Shown here one piece after another: positions 8,752-21,400 of a stretch of DNA of 64,000 nucleotides. The DNA is taken from assembly GCF_022376445.1 (NCBI RefSeq), contig NW_025954969.1:248001-312000 (forward strand), written 5' to 3'. The DNA comes from Fomitopsis serialis (lineage: Eukaryota; Basidiomycota; Agaricomycetes; Polyporales; Fomitopsidaceae). The position numbers were made by a program, and so were the translations under genes. The number at the start of each line of letters is the position of its first letter. The first letter of the stretch is position 1. The notes beneath the pieces are model-generated. The model saw only the letters and a program-made list of their open reading frames with translations. It did not search any database and was not told the DNA's origin.

Positions 8752-9780
8752 GCAAGAGGGAGAGGGCGAGAAGCGTGACTCCAAGGAGTATGCGGAGATC
8801 AATTGCCGTAACCTCGAGCAACGTAGTCAACATCCCCCTCGTTACTGTATACTAATACGCTCGACCGATCACTTGCCACATGGAGCGCCCCTCCTTTCTT
8901 AATAAAACCAGCGCGCAACCAGGAACCAACCCCACCAATACCGCTGAAACCGCAAACCCAGAAATGATGCCGCAACGCGCACCGCACCAGGCGTCAGGCA
9001 GTAATACAATCGCTGCCCTTCTGGCCAAGTAGGCAGTCAACGAACAACCTTCCTGCCCAACAAACGAAGCACAACCTGATGAAGAGCCGAAGCTCGCGGA
9101 GGCAAATTAAGATCCGCGACCCAACTGATCTCAAGATCAGACGAATTTGCACCGCCATCCCTCTAGATAGCCGAACCGACATGCGCACCAGACCCTGACA
9201 TAGAAGCCCTAAACGTGGGACAACAATGGCGCTTAAGCCACACAATCCCCGCAGACAGGAAGCCGCGTCCATTTCAGGACACCTGTCAAAGTATCTCTTG
9301 CAAATTCGACTACTCAGCGCCAAATGCGCCCGGACTCCTCGCAGCACCGTCCTCAGGACTCGAACCCATCTAAACACTGGGCACAACCTTTGAACTGGCC
9401 TGCTATGCTCGACATACCGACATCTGTCGAAACCGTCACGCCCGCAAACAAAAACGCACGCGAGGACCTCACCGTTACGCCCACCCGCAACGAGACACCG
9501 ACTCGCTGCCCAACACTCAACCGCATCCGCTCCACTCGCCATGTCGTACGCCCGATGACAAGCGCGTGAAGAATACGGGACAAATTGCGACCTGCGACAA
9601 CTACGATGGTGAGATAGCAATTCAAGAACATCAGGCCGAGTGCAAACGGCAACGCACAGCCCAGAGCAGAATCCCATCGACAGCATTACATCATCCAAGG
9701 CCATGAGGATAAAAGGATCCCTGGAGGCTGCGCTCTCAGCACCCAATAGATAACCTGCTTCCCGCTCATACTCGCCCAGC
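8752..9780 (+). other. Spacer between ORFx and ORF1, left LINE
   Basis: About 1 kb. Several open frames on both strands exist (the longest antisense one runs into ORF1), but none could be matched to the right LINE. No function assigned. Confidence 0.4.
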
Positions 9781-12563
9781 ATGCACCAGAACAAACCCAC
9801 CTCAGCCAACGATGGGACCAGCTCGCCTCCGCGTATCGTCAGGACCAGCTCGCCGCCGGCGGTCGCCAGACATCGCTTCCCGCTCGCTCCCCTCCCTCGC
9901 GCCTCACCGGAGCTAGCGCCGCTGCCTCCCCCGCTGGCAACCCGTGGGTCTCTCCCCGTGCTATCTCTCCTGTGGAACGCACCGGGCTCTCTTATGCGGC
10001 TGTGGCGGCAAGGCCTCCTTCGCCTCCGATCTCGATCGCCAACCAAGGCTCGCCCACCGTACACGCAGATCCCGAAGCCGGTAACGCAGTCGAAGCCACG
10101 AACAATGCGCAACCCGCCGAAGTCGTCAATGGGCCCGCGCCAGTAGAGGAATCAGCGGGAGGAAAAGTAACGACGTCGCAGCCGTCGTCAAAAGTGAGCT
10201 CACTCCTCTCTACAACGCTCGGCCCTAACTTTCTGCGCCAGCTGAAGAAGTAGAGACTGTCCTGGACACCTCCCGCACGAGGTCCGGAAAGAAGTTGACG
10301 GCCTCTAAGCAAAAGCGAAGAAACAACGCGCCAAAAAGAACGCTGCCGTCGCTGGGAAACCAAAGATGACCGTCGGTGAGAGCCACCCGACCGCTTCCTC
10401 CTCTGTCGTTGCTACCCCTACCGCCGTTCTCGACGCGTCTATCACCACCGTCCCACCAACCGTAACGACGCGAGCGGTCAGCGACACGCGCAAGCGTCGA
10501 CGCGTCTCCACTGACGTCGACGGCCCGTCCGCGCAAACCGATGCCGTCCCACGCGTCCAGGACCCGGTGGTCGCTCTGACACCACACGCTGCCCCCACCC
10601 AACACGCAACGACAATGGCAATCTCTATCTCGTCGTCCTCCAGCGTCGAGGAACTGCAGGACCCACCAGCGCTGACGACGTCTGACATTGAAATGGACGA
10701 CGTTGCAATACCTGACCCCGATGAGATGGAACTCTCCACGGCGCATATACGTAGGTTCTACGGCCTACCACCCACATACACCGCTGATGCATATCGCCCT
10801 CGTCCTGTCCTCGCGGCTCCCGGATGCCTATCAGGACCCGGCGTTCCTGGCACCCCACCACGCGTTCGTCAAGCACCTGGCGCCTCCTTCATGGTCCAGC
10901 GCTACCTGGACGAACAGGCGCAGCGAGAAGATAACCCCTACGTCCTAGTGCGAGAGGACTTCGCCGGTGGCAGCATAGAGGGTACGTCTCTAAATCACCA
11001 CGTAGCAGATTCCGTCCCTCCTAACTACGTCCTCTTTCAAAAAAAAAAAAAAAAAGACCTATATACGCCTGCTGCATCTCCGCGCCTGGCTCACAAACAA
11101 GTTCCAGTCGGCCCACCCCCTCTCGAGAGCCATCCGCAGCGCTCATCATCGGCGACAGCACAAACCCGTTCATTGCCAGGCAAGGCGACGTCTCTCACCC
11201 TGCCCTCTACGTATCTGCGGTCGAGAAGGCCCTGCCCGCCTCACTCGGGATCGGCAAAGGGAAGGCCCCGCAACGCAACGCGACGGCAGGACCCTCGAAC
11301 ACGATACGCTCAGACGCCGCTGATGCCCAACCACTCCCTCCACCTACATACGTTCCGCCTCCGCGCCCAGTACACTATGCGCCCGGACCCTTCCCCAATT
11401 TCGCGACTACGCCAATAACGCCGATCTTTCCTGCGCATCTCACTCCGCTCCACTTCCCTCCTGTCCCTCCTGCGGTGCCCGCCCCCTCTGTCGAACCTGC
11501 TTTCCCTGCCGGCCCTATCGCACCGCTCCCTCAAGCTCACGGCTTCTCTGCTCCTAGCATGATGACGCGAGCCCCGCCTGGCGGCTGGCTCCCGCTACAG
11601 GGGGACGATTTCTTCTGGCCGTACGGCAATATGGAACAGAGCCAGCTGGCCGTCTGGACAACGGACCCCAATCCGTGCGTTCTCCTGCATTTCCTCGCTC
11701 GCAGCGGGAACGACCCCGGAAACCACGGACGTGTCACCATGGCCCAAACAATCTTCCACAAAGTCTATGACATACGCACCGCGACGATCACGCAGCCTAT
11801 CGCCGCTAATCCGCAGCCGCGTCCGAACGCCTACCCAACCTTCTACCGCGTAAGCAACATCACGATCCCGCAGCGCAACGCGCTACTCCGCGACCAATGG
11901 ATCTCTACTACCGATGGCACCGTAGGAATCCTCGCAGCGCCTCATGAGCCCCCTACCTTCATGGGAGGATGGCGCTTCCCAGGTCGTCTTGTTATAGGCG
12001 AACCATCGGACGAAGGCATCGCACAGGGCTTCCTCGCCGGCTTCGAATCCCCCAACCTCGCATCGCTCATCACGACGCTCCTCATCGCTGACATCAGTTC
12101 TGGGGGAAGATGGCGCCACTTATCTGTCGACGATGCACGCCGCCTCGTTCTCCAATCCATACGTGTCAGGCAAATCCGTCTACGGGAAGGCATCGACGAG
12201 GAACCGATTGCGCTACTGTACGTTGAGTCTCCCACCGCCGACGCTGCGGAATGGGTCAACTTCCGGAGGCAAGTGCGCGAACAAGTCTACGGCGGCGCTT
12301 ATGCAGGACCTCCGGAGCTCATCACCGACTGCTTCTTCTGTATGTACTGCCACTCCTCGGATCACCCAACAGCCGCCTGCACCCTACCTTCCACTCCAGG
12401 ATGGCACGGCCCGTCCCTAGCGGACGCTCGCGAAGCTCTCACCAGGGACCGACGTGCCCAAGGCAACGAGCAAAACGGAAGAGGCGGCCGCGGCGGCCGT
12501 GGAGGACGAGGAGGCAGGGCGCGGGGTAACGGCTCTCGTGGACGTCGTAATGGTATGAACTAA
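9781..12563 (+). pseudogene. ORF1 (gag-like nucleic-acid-binding protein) of the left LINE, frameshifted
   Basis: Start ATG 9781 (MHQNKPTSA, compare MQQPSQPTSP in the right LINE). The homologous protein then passes through different frames: NPWVSPRAISPVERTGLSYA, KKQRAKKNAAVAGKPKM with RKRRRVSTDVDG (10366 frame), and from about 11110 NPFIARQGDVSHPALYV through VHYAPGPFPNF to the end (11475 frame). The C-terminal domain is well conserved: WRFPGRLVIGEP, SSGGRWRHLSVDDA, the CCHC knuckle CMYCHSSDHPTAAC (C-x2-C-x4-H-x4-C), then an RGG-rich tail. A run of 17 A at 11039-11055 coincides with one frame change. Such ORF1 proteins coat LINE RNA. At least three shifts make this copy non-functional unless recoded. 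Confidence 0.75.
11039..11055 (+). repeat. A17 homopolymer inside ORF1
   Basis: Seventeen consecutive A within ORF1 coding sequence of the left LINE, absent at the matching point of the right LINE. The reading frame changes here, so it is either a slippage mutation, a small nested insertion tail or a sequencing-length error. Confidence 0.7.
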
Positions 12564-12901
12564 CCGGACATTGTATATGCCGGGCCGCTCTCAGTGTACC
12601 CACGATTTGAATAACATGTACTATCGCATCCAAATATACGTTGATCCTCATATCCTTTACCACTCGAACATGAGCAAACAAGAACGTCCATATTCAATTT
12701 TAATAATAAAAAAACAGGAAAAGAGAACGGCTCTAAACGAACATTAAAAACTAACCACACAATACTCGGTAACGGAGCCCACATCTACTGACTGCCTAAA
12801 GCAGGACAGGAAAGCTCTGGAACCGATGTAGCGTTTCACTTACAGCGAGTGGGCACTGTTAGACTTGCCCCAGGCTGAGAAGCCGAAGCTGCCACGGCAG
12901 C

Positions 12902-15900
12902 GTGTCTCCTGAGGAAACCAGGAGTGTTTCCCGCACCCGACAGATCGTTGTAGTCAGAATGTGTAGTGCAACGGTCAACAATACGAATATAACAAACCAT
13001 ACGGACGATCTCACGACAACTGGCACCCCTCTCCTCCATCAGGGAGAGCCCAACGCGTCCCCCGCCCACGCTGGTCTCAATGATCAGATGGAGGAACACG
13101 GAGACGGGGCTGCCCCTGTGCACTCCCTAACACAACCGGTTGTAGGTCAAAGGCCCAGGGGCCGGAACTCAAGGGCTCAGCCCTCCACACCGGCAAGTAA
13201 CACGCATGCGAAATCATCCGGTCGAAAGACGAAAGCAGGCATCCACATGTGTTCACTCAATATCAACGGACGAGGTGGCGTAACTGGCCCCCGAAACCAA
13301 AAATGGAACGAAATTAATCAGCTTTTAAGAGAGGACAAGATCGGAGTACTGTGCCTACAAGAAACACACTTAGATACATCAGACATCCAGAACATCGAAA
13401 ATGTATACGGAAGAAGGATCACAATTCACAACTCCTGCTCACCCTCCGCAACAGCCTCCCAAGGTGTCGCCACAATCCTAAACCGCGAATTGGTTGATAT
13501 CGCCAACACCCAATTCACAGAGATCATCCCCGGAAGAGCGACACTGCTCCGCATGCATTGGCATGCAGACAAATATCTCAAGATTATGAACGTCTACGCT
13601 CCAAATCCACCTCAGGAAAACGCGTTGTTCTGGCAAGAACTGCAACAACTGTCAGAAAATGGACAGTACCGGAAACCGGACATACTAATCGGGGACTTCA
13701 ATATCGTAGAGGAAGCAATTGACAGAATCCCGGCTAGGGAAGACCTACCCGCAGCAGTACAAAACCTACGAAGTCTGCTACGACACTTTGACCTGTTTGA
13801 CGGATGGAGACTATCGGAACCCACGAAAAAAGACTTCTCATATCCACAACGAGGAAGCACATCCCGTTCACGTCTAGACAGAATCTACGTGACAAATGAG
13901 CTAGTAATGTCGTCACAAGAATGGTCCATAAAAACAACTGCAGTGCACACAGATCACAGACTAGTAAGCGCAGTCCTAAGCACACGAACAGCGCCGTATA
14001 TAGGGAAAGGAAGATGGACCCTTCCCATACACCTACTCGACGATGAACAATTCAAGAAAGCTGCGGCTGAACTCGGTATGTCGACACTGAAACAAATGAA
14101 AACGGCCACTCACCTTGTCGACGACGAATTCCCCAGCCCGGTACAGCTCCTACACTCGCGCTTCAAGGATGACCTTAGAGATCTAGCACGTAGAACCCTG
14201 AGAGAGAAAATTCCTAAGATAAGAGCAGAAATCGGCCGCCTCTCATCACACCTAAAAGACATAGAAAGCCACCCCAGCTTCTCAACATCGGCAGCAATGC
14301 AAGGCGATTCAGCAATCATACATAACAGAATAGTTGAACTCGAACGGAAACGACACTCAACAGCAAAACTCACCACCACGGCTCGGTATGTAATCAACGC
14401 AGAGCGAGTCACCAAGTACTGGTCGGCGATAAACAGAGAAAGAAAACCGAGGGACCTTCTATACCTCTTGCAAACTCCCCACTCGAACCCTCCAACTTAT
14501 GAAAGAAGGTCAGACAAAATGGCAGAGCTAACCAAAACGTATCATGAACAAATACAACACCTTGACGTCCCCGGGTTCTCCACGAGCCACCAGGAGGAAG
14601 CAATGCTCTCAGTACTGAGCAATCTCGACTCCAACCTCGACTACATGGACCTAGAAGTCCTCTCGTCAGACATCGAAACGGACGAGGTGCAAAACGCGCT
14701 TCGACTCGCCCAAACTGGCCGGGCAACAGGCCTGGATGGTATACCTTACGAGTTCTGGGCCACCTACATGCGAAACTCAGGAGAAGGCGCTTTCAACAGC
14801 CTAGAATATCTTCAAACAGTCTACGGGGATATCGAAATGAACGGGGTGAACCCAGCTGGCGGTTTCGCGGATGGATGGCTATGCCCTCTATACAAGAAAG
14901 GTGATCGTCGTGACATAAGTAATTATAGACCCATCACCTTATTAAACACAGACTACAAAATATACACGAGAATACTCACCTCTCGCCTCAATCAAGTTGC
15001 CGGGAAACTCATCCACCCCGACCAAGCGGGCTTCATGCCTGGAAGGCACATTGAAGACCAAACACAAACTTGCCGTGTCCTAGTCGACTACGCAGAAACC
15101 TTGGAAGAAGACGGCGTCATCATTGCGCTCGATCAAGAAAAGGCCTACGACAAGATTGACCACACATACCTATGGCGCACACTAGAGGCTTTCCACCTCC
15201 CAAGGCGCTTCATCAACAAAATAAAAGCATTATACAAACACGCACGTACCAAAGCCATAGTAAACGGCGAAGCAAGTTCCTTCTTTGATGTAATCAGAGG
15301 CGTCCGACAAGGCGATCCACTCTCCTGCCTCCTGTTCGACATCGCAATTGAGCCCCTAGCGACGGCCCTCCGACGCTCGTCGCTAAAAGGATTCTGCATA
15401 CCGGGTACTGCAAGCAAATTGATAACAAAATTGTTCGCGGACGACACGTCCACCTTCCTGTCCAAACGCGACCACTGGGCCGACCTCTGGCAGATACTCG
15501 AATTGTGGTGCACTGCATCGCGCGCGAAATTCAATAACGGCAAGACTGAAATTGTACCTGTAGGGACAGAAGCTTACCGGGAAGCTGTAATCAGGACGCG
15601 TCTGATAGACCCGGATGACCCGTCCACGGACCGTATACCGCAACACATACGAATCGCTCCTGACGGAGAGCCAATCCGAGTTCTAGGTGCCTGGATAGGA
15701 AACAAGATTGATCAAGTCAGCGTATGGACACCCGCACTCACGAAAATAAGAAACTTCCTTGATAGATGGGGAAAGTGTAGGCCTTCCATGATTGGAAAAC
15801 GGCACATAGTACAAATGGGGCCCGGCGGGATTTCGCAATACCTAACAGTAGTACAGGGGATGCCTAAATCAATTGAAACAGAACTAACCAAATTGATACG

Positions 15901-18099
15901 CACCTTTATATGGGGCAACAACAGCACCCCACCAATAAACCTAGCAACCCTACACCGACCCATTAAAGACGGCGGCCTCGGGCTCCTAGACATCGAATCC
16001 CGAAACGAGGCAATTAACTTGATGTGGCTCAAACGCTATCTGAACCTAAGCCCTAGCCGACCCACCTGGGCCTTCGCGATGGACGCCATCATTAACCAGT
16101 ATGCCACAAAGGACGCTGGTGAAATAAGACCTAAAGCACAGATAAATACCTTCCTGCAGAGCTGGCACCCACCGCTCAAAGGAAAATCATCACTGCCACA
16201 GTATATCAAAACCATGCTATCAACTGCGAAAAAGTATGGCGCTCACCTAGAAGCACTGAAAGTTGACGCATCGCTAAAAAAACAACTCCCAGTATGGTAC
16301 CACATCGGGGCGACCAAAGCCTTACGCAAGCTGAACAATACGAAAATCAGTGACTGCCTACGTGACAACCACAATGTCACAACCATCGCAGACTTACTAC
16401 ACTCCACTGAATCAACATGTGGATCAAACCCGCCACAACAGAGACGGAGCTGGGGCAATGATGACTGTGAGTGCCCCGAATGCATTGCGGCAATCCAAAA
16501 TGGATGCAAACATCCGGAGAAGTGCAGGCTAGCCGCTTTCCGTATACTAAGCGAAATTCTACCCAAGTGGAACCCACTCTCTGTGGAGTATACGGACGGT
16601 CTCACACTGACAACACGACGATCCCTTCGCAATGACGAAGCAAAAACGGAAAAAGGGGACACCCTCACCTTCAACCCCTCCATCACAGCCCGCGGCGGCA
16701 TAGCAGAAATGTTCCGCATCTTCGTTGAACCCAGCACGATGCGAGACCCACCATCGCATCGTAAACGCCCCGGCCTAGTAGTCCACCAGGAATCCACGAT
16801 CGTCTACATCTTTCAGACTTTGCCAGATAATGCAGCGAGAGAAGACAATATGCCTGAAGGAAAACACATGGTTTTCTTCGGTGAGCATGACCAGAGGAAC
16901 GCACTTATAACTGAGTCAATAGACCCGGACACTCACTCACCGGCCCCAGGGGAGATAGTCGCTGCCATATATGCGGTTGCCCACACCCCGATTGATGCCC
17001 CCTCCGTATCCTAAGCACTAACGACGTACTCACATCCACAATGATTACCAAGACCCCAATTTGGGAGGACAATGGCTGGATAAATGTATCCCCAGCGACT
17101 CATATCCGTGCCCTCCTCAATCGGCTCAGACAGCGCTGCGCACCCACGTCTCTAGGGAAGATTATAAAACCTGATGACTGGAAAACATTGGAAAAAGCGA
17201 GACAGACCTTCTCCCCAAATCAACCGCAGCTTTGGCCCACCGCTCCTCCCCCCTCCCTCATTCGAGACAAACGCTTCGACGTTACAGGAGCCAAACTACT
17301 CACCCTCACGCAAGCTTCAGCATACAAAGGAATCATCTCGTGGAAGTGCACTCCACCGAGACAAAAGGCTACCGCAAACCTGGGAGCAATCCATGAACTA
17401 ACACCGCCCGGAAACTGCATGACAAACAAGACGATATGGATGAGCACTCGCCACAAAGATTTCAGTCGGTCCTTTGCGATCTTCTTATGGAAGTGCGTCC
17501 ATGGGGCCCTAAAATGCGGCAGCTACTGGCTTAACATCCCTGGTTTCGAGGATCGTGCGCGATGCAGTTTCTGCGGACAAACAGAATCAGTGGAACACAT
17601 CCTTTTCGAATGCCCGGCAACAGGACAAAGAGAAATATGGCAAATAATCGCTGCATTGTGGCGAAAAAAGGGCCTACCTTGGTCCACACTAACCATGATC
17701 GACATCCTCGCCCTAGGGTTAAAAGAATGGACGAACGAGAAGAGCAAATTTCGACCTGGAGCGACGAGGCTATGGAAAATAATGATCTCAGAGGCGGCTC
17801 ACCTAGTATGGAAGCTGCGGTGTGATAGAGTCATCGGACACCAAGACGAAAGAGATTGGGAACATAGTGCCATATACGTACGCTGCAAGCTAGCATACAT
17901 TCTAAATAGTCGCCTCTCCATTGATGTGGAAGCCACCAGAAAGCGCTACGGAGATCGAGCCTTATCGCGGGACCTTGTCCTCGCCACGTGGAACGCCGTC
18001 ATCTATGATGAACTAGCGCTCCCGGAAGACTGGACGAAGTGCAAAGGTTTTTTAGTGGGTAGTTCCCCGATTCTACGCATCGAGATCGATCCGGGGTGA
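12902..18099 (+). pseudogene. ORF2 (APE endonuclease-reverse transcriptase) of the left LINE, one frameshift
   Basis: Aligns along its length with the intact ORF2 of the right LINE. Endonuclease residues are present: LQETHL, GDFNIV, RLDRIYV and HTDHRL. RT motifs: YRPITLLNTDYKIYTR, DQAGFMPGRHIEDQTQT, ALDQEKAYDKI, GVRQGDPLSCLLF and catalytic FADDT. The C-terminal end has RCSFCGQTESVEHILFEC, a zf-RVT-type zinc site. The codon matching the ATG of the right copy is GTG (12902), and the frame is lost at a C5 run at about 16995-17000, so the coding falls into 12902-17014 and a second part whose own ATG is 17041. Adding one C at that run would restore continuity with the right copy. Likely inactive unless the run length is a sequencing error. 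Confidence 0.88.
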
Positions 18100-18254
18100 T
18101 GAGTCCCACACTGGCTATTAAGCCGTGCGTAAACTGCATTTTTTTCCGTGGATTGCACTTACGGGTAACACCGTACGCAAGCTGGGCGACCGGGGTGGAC
18201 CAATTGTCTGTTGCCGGCACCTGAAAAAGCCCTCCAAAAAAAAAAAAAAAAAAG
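18100..18254 (+). other. 3' UTR and poly-A tail of the left LINE
   Basis: Starts with the TGATGAGTCCCACACTGG region and ends CCCTCC then 19 A (18236-18254). The right LINE has the same beginning and the same CCCTCC-A(n) end, which defines the 3' recognition region of this lineage. Confidence 0.85.
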
Positions 18255-18280
18255 AGAATGTCATGTCGCTTTTGAAGACG

Positions 18281-18286
<6 letters not shown>
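18255..18286 (+). repeat. Host remnant between the LINEs: two adjoining target-site duplications
   Basis: 18255-18268 is the second copy of the left element's 14-bp duplication. 18274-18286 (TGAAGACGAGCTT) is the first copy of the right element's 13-bp duplication, repeated at 29490-29502. Only five host bases (GCTTT, 18269-18273) lie between. This 32-base fragment links the left and right host fragments in one open frame. Confidence 0.9.

Positions 18287-18315
<29 letters not shown>
18285..18315 (-). repeat. Poly-A tail of the right LINE (T31 on + strand)
   Basis: Thirty-one uninterrupted T preceding GGAGGGCC, which is the reverse complement of the element's CCCTCC 3' end. It marks the priming side of target-primed reverse transcription. 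Confidence 0.9.
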
Positions 18316-18316
<1 letters not shown>

Positions 18317-18452
18317 GAGGGCCATCACGGATGCCTGCAAATGACAATGGGTCATCCCAGGTTATCCAGCCTGCGTATGGGTTTCCCCATAGTCGCCGAT
18401 CCAGGGTGAAAAATGCTGCTTACGCACGGTTTAACAACCAGTGTGGGACTCA

Positions 18453-21400
18453 CTAATCCGGTTCGAGGTCTACTCGTAACGCCGGCATCCTACCCACTAA
18501 AAAACCCTTGTACTTTGTCCAGTCTTCCGGGAGCACATGTTCGTCCCACAGGACCTTGTTCCACGTGGCCAGGACCAGCTCCCTCTTAATGGCAAACTGC
18601 CCGTATTTCTTCTGTACTGATTCGACGTCGAGCGCCAATCTATGATTCAAAGCATATCGCAGCTTGCTCGCCACCGTCGTCTTCTGGTGTTCCCATCCGT
18701 CCTCCGCTGCGTGACCTATGACTCTCTCGCAGCGCAGTTTCCAAGTCAGATGAACAGCTTCGGATATTAATATCCGCCATAGCCTCGTGGCTCCTGGACG
18801 CACTCGGCCCTTGCTGGTCTTCCATTCCGTCAGGCCTAGTGAAAGTACGTCTACTAAAGAAAGGCGGGGCCAAGGCACGTCCACTAACTTCTTCTCCCAC
18901 ACCTTCCGTATCAGCGACCAAATTAGGGCTTGGCCCGTGGCTTCACACTCGAAGATAATATGTTGGACAGTCTCTAGGGATCCGCAGTGGCTACACTGTG
19001 CTCGATCCTCATATCCCTGTATCTTACTCCAGTACGGGCCGCATTTCAGGCCATCATGCATAATTTTCCACAGGAAAACCGCAAAGATCCTGCTAAAGTC
19101 TTTGTGCCGTGTACTCGTCCAGATTTGACCAAAGGTGAGCGAATTGTTCGCCTGCAGGTGTTGATAGACTGCCGCCAGGTTATCTTTCGTCCGGCGCCTG
19201 GTCTCGACCTGGCGGTGCTCCAGGATCCCTCGATACGCCAGGGCTTGTGTGAGGGCGTTCAGCCTCGCCCCCGTAAGATCAAAACGGGTGTCAGGATCCT
19301 GCGATGGCATCACCGCCATTGTAAAGTCTCTTGGAGGGGTCATCGAAGCATCCTGGCGAGCGCGTTCTAGAGTTTGCCAAGCTCCGTCTCCGGCTATTCT
19401 CCCGAAAGTAGTGGCGGCGCATCTCTGTCTGAGACGATTCAACAGGGGCTTCATATGCGTTGCCAGCGGGACACTGATCCATCCCTTCGTTTCCCAGGTC
19501 GGGGCTCGATCAAAGACTAGGTCAGTAAGCACATCATTCGTGCTGAGGATGTTAAGGGGAGCGTCGAGGTGAGTTCGTTCGGCAGCGTACAGGGCAGCCT
19601 GTAGTTCACCTGGTGGGTTGGCATTAATCTCTGGGTCGGACGTCACATGGAGGAGGCTGTTACGCTGATCGCCCGCGCCAAAGAAGGCGGTGAAAGTCCG
19701 TGACCCGGGTGGGCCTTGCCCGGCCAGGACTCCCGGGGGGCTGGTTGGGGTGAAGATCATTACTGTCGTGGAGTCCTCCATGACGGAGTGCCCGGCGCGG
19801 CGTCGTATTGCCGGTGGGCAAGCCAAAGTGCTCGGAGCGACGAAGGCTCTGAAAGTCTCGGATATATTGCCCCGCGACGTGACCGAGGGGTCGAAGGTGA
19901 GTGTGTCCCCTTCATCGAGGGCTGCTTCTTCGTTCTTCTCGAGCCTCCTTCTGGTTAGGGTGAGGCCATCGACAACTTCCGGGACAAGAGGGTTCCATTT
20001 CGGGACTATCTCGCTCAGGATCCTGAAAGCTGCAATGCGGCATGTAGCTGGGTGTTTGCATCCCCGTGCTCTCAGGGCCGAGCATTCGGCACATCCGCAG
20101 ACATTGTTTTCCCAGACAGTGTTCTGTGTTGTCTGCTGACTCCCGCACGTCGACCGCGTCGTTTCCAGGAGATCGGATATAATGATCACTCCATGATGAT
20201 CCCTGAGGCAATCACTGATCCGCGTGTTGTTTAGCCTTTGCAGTGCTTTTGTGGCCCCGATGTGGTACCAGGCCGGGAGCTGGTTCTTAAGGGATGTGCT
20301 CACTTTGATAGCTTCTAGGTGAACGCTGAAACGTTTCCCTGCAGTGAGCATTTGTCGAATGTACACCGGCAGCCCGGATCGGGCGCTGATGTTGGGGTCC
20401 CAGCTCTGAATGTAAGTGTTTATTTGCGCTTTCGGCCGTATCTCGCCGGTAGCCTTTTTCGCATGCTTATTTATGATCACGTCCATAGCATACGCCCAGG
20501 TAGGGCGGTCGTTCGTAAGGGTTAGGTACTTCTTCAGCCACATCAGGTCTATGGCATTGTTTCGGGCTTCGATGTCCAGCAGGCCAAGGCCTCCTTTATG
20601 GATGGGCTGATGTAGAGTCGCGGTGTTGATTGGCGGTATACTGTCTGAGTCCCACGCAAAATTACGCACCATCTTCTTCAGCTCTCTCTCGACCGATTTG
20701 GGCATTCCCTGGACTACGGTCAAATATTGGGATATGCCTCCTGGTCCCATCTGAATTATATGTCTTCGGCCTATCATGGATGGCCTGCATTGTCCCCACC
20801 GTTTGAGAAAGCTTCTAATTTTCTGGAGGGCCGGTGTCCAGACTGCTGTCTGCTCTACCTCGTTTCCTATCCAGGCCCCTAGGATCCGGACTGGCTCCCC
20901 GTCCTCCGCAATGTGCACGTCAAGAGGTACTGCGCAAGAGCTGTCCTCATTGGGGTTTAGCTTTCGCGATGCTATCATAGACTGTCGATATTCTGGTGAG
21001 CCCACAGGTATCACCTCTGTCTTACCATTATTGAACTTAGCCTGGGATGCGGCGCACCACAGGTCCAGTATCGCCCACAAATCCGTCCAATTATCATTCT
21101 TGGACAGGAAGGCGGATGTGTCGTCCGCGAATAGTTTCGTTATCAGCTTGTCGGTGGCTCCTGGTATTCTGAATCCTCGGAGGCTCGACGCGCGCAATAA
21201 GATCGCGAGTGGTTCTATTGCGAGGTCGAAAAGAAGACATGACAGTGGGTCCCCTTGCCTTACTCCTCGCACCACGCTGAAATAGTTGCTACTTTCGCCA
21301 TTGATTATGACTTTCGTCCTAGCTACAGCGTAGAGGCCCCGTACTTTCGCTATGAAGCTATGGGGCAGGCCGAAAGCTAACATAACCTCCCACAAGTATG

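Larger units (their letters stand above)
7467..18254 (+). mobile_element. Full-length LINE, plus strand (10.8 kb, left copy)
   Basis: Bounded by the 14-bp duplication and a 19-base poly-A tail (18236-18254). Order: folded 5' terminus (7467-7559), ORFx (about 8309-8751), ORF1 with a CCHC knuckle (9781-12563), ORF2 with APE endonuclease and reverse transcriptase (12902-18099), and a short 3' UTR ending in CCCTCC before the tail. The 3' UTR begins with GTGATGAGTCCCACACTGG, closely matched by the right copy. Two full ends plus exact duplications argue for a complete, fairly young insertion, yet ORFx, ORF1 and ORF2 all carry disabling changes (below). The clade is not certain. APE and RT point to the L1/Tx1-Tad assemblage, and an RNase H-like region is present. 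Confidence 0.9.

Noticed and set aside
8994..10112. Long minus-strand ORF of 372 codons
   Set aside because: It lies antisense to the start of ORF1 of the plus-strand LINE, is Arg/Cys-rich and has no conserved motif; judged a shadow.
18255..18286. Single inverted-duplication origin of the LINE pair
   Set aside because: The two elements differ strongly in sequence and each has a separate duplication, so two insertions fit better.
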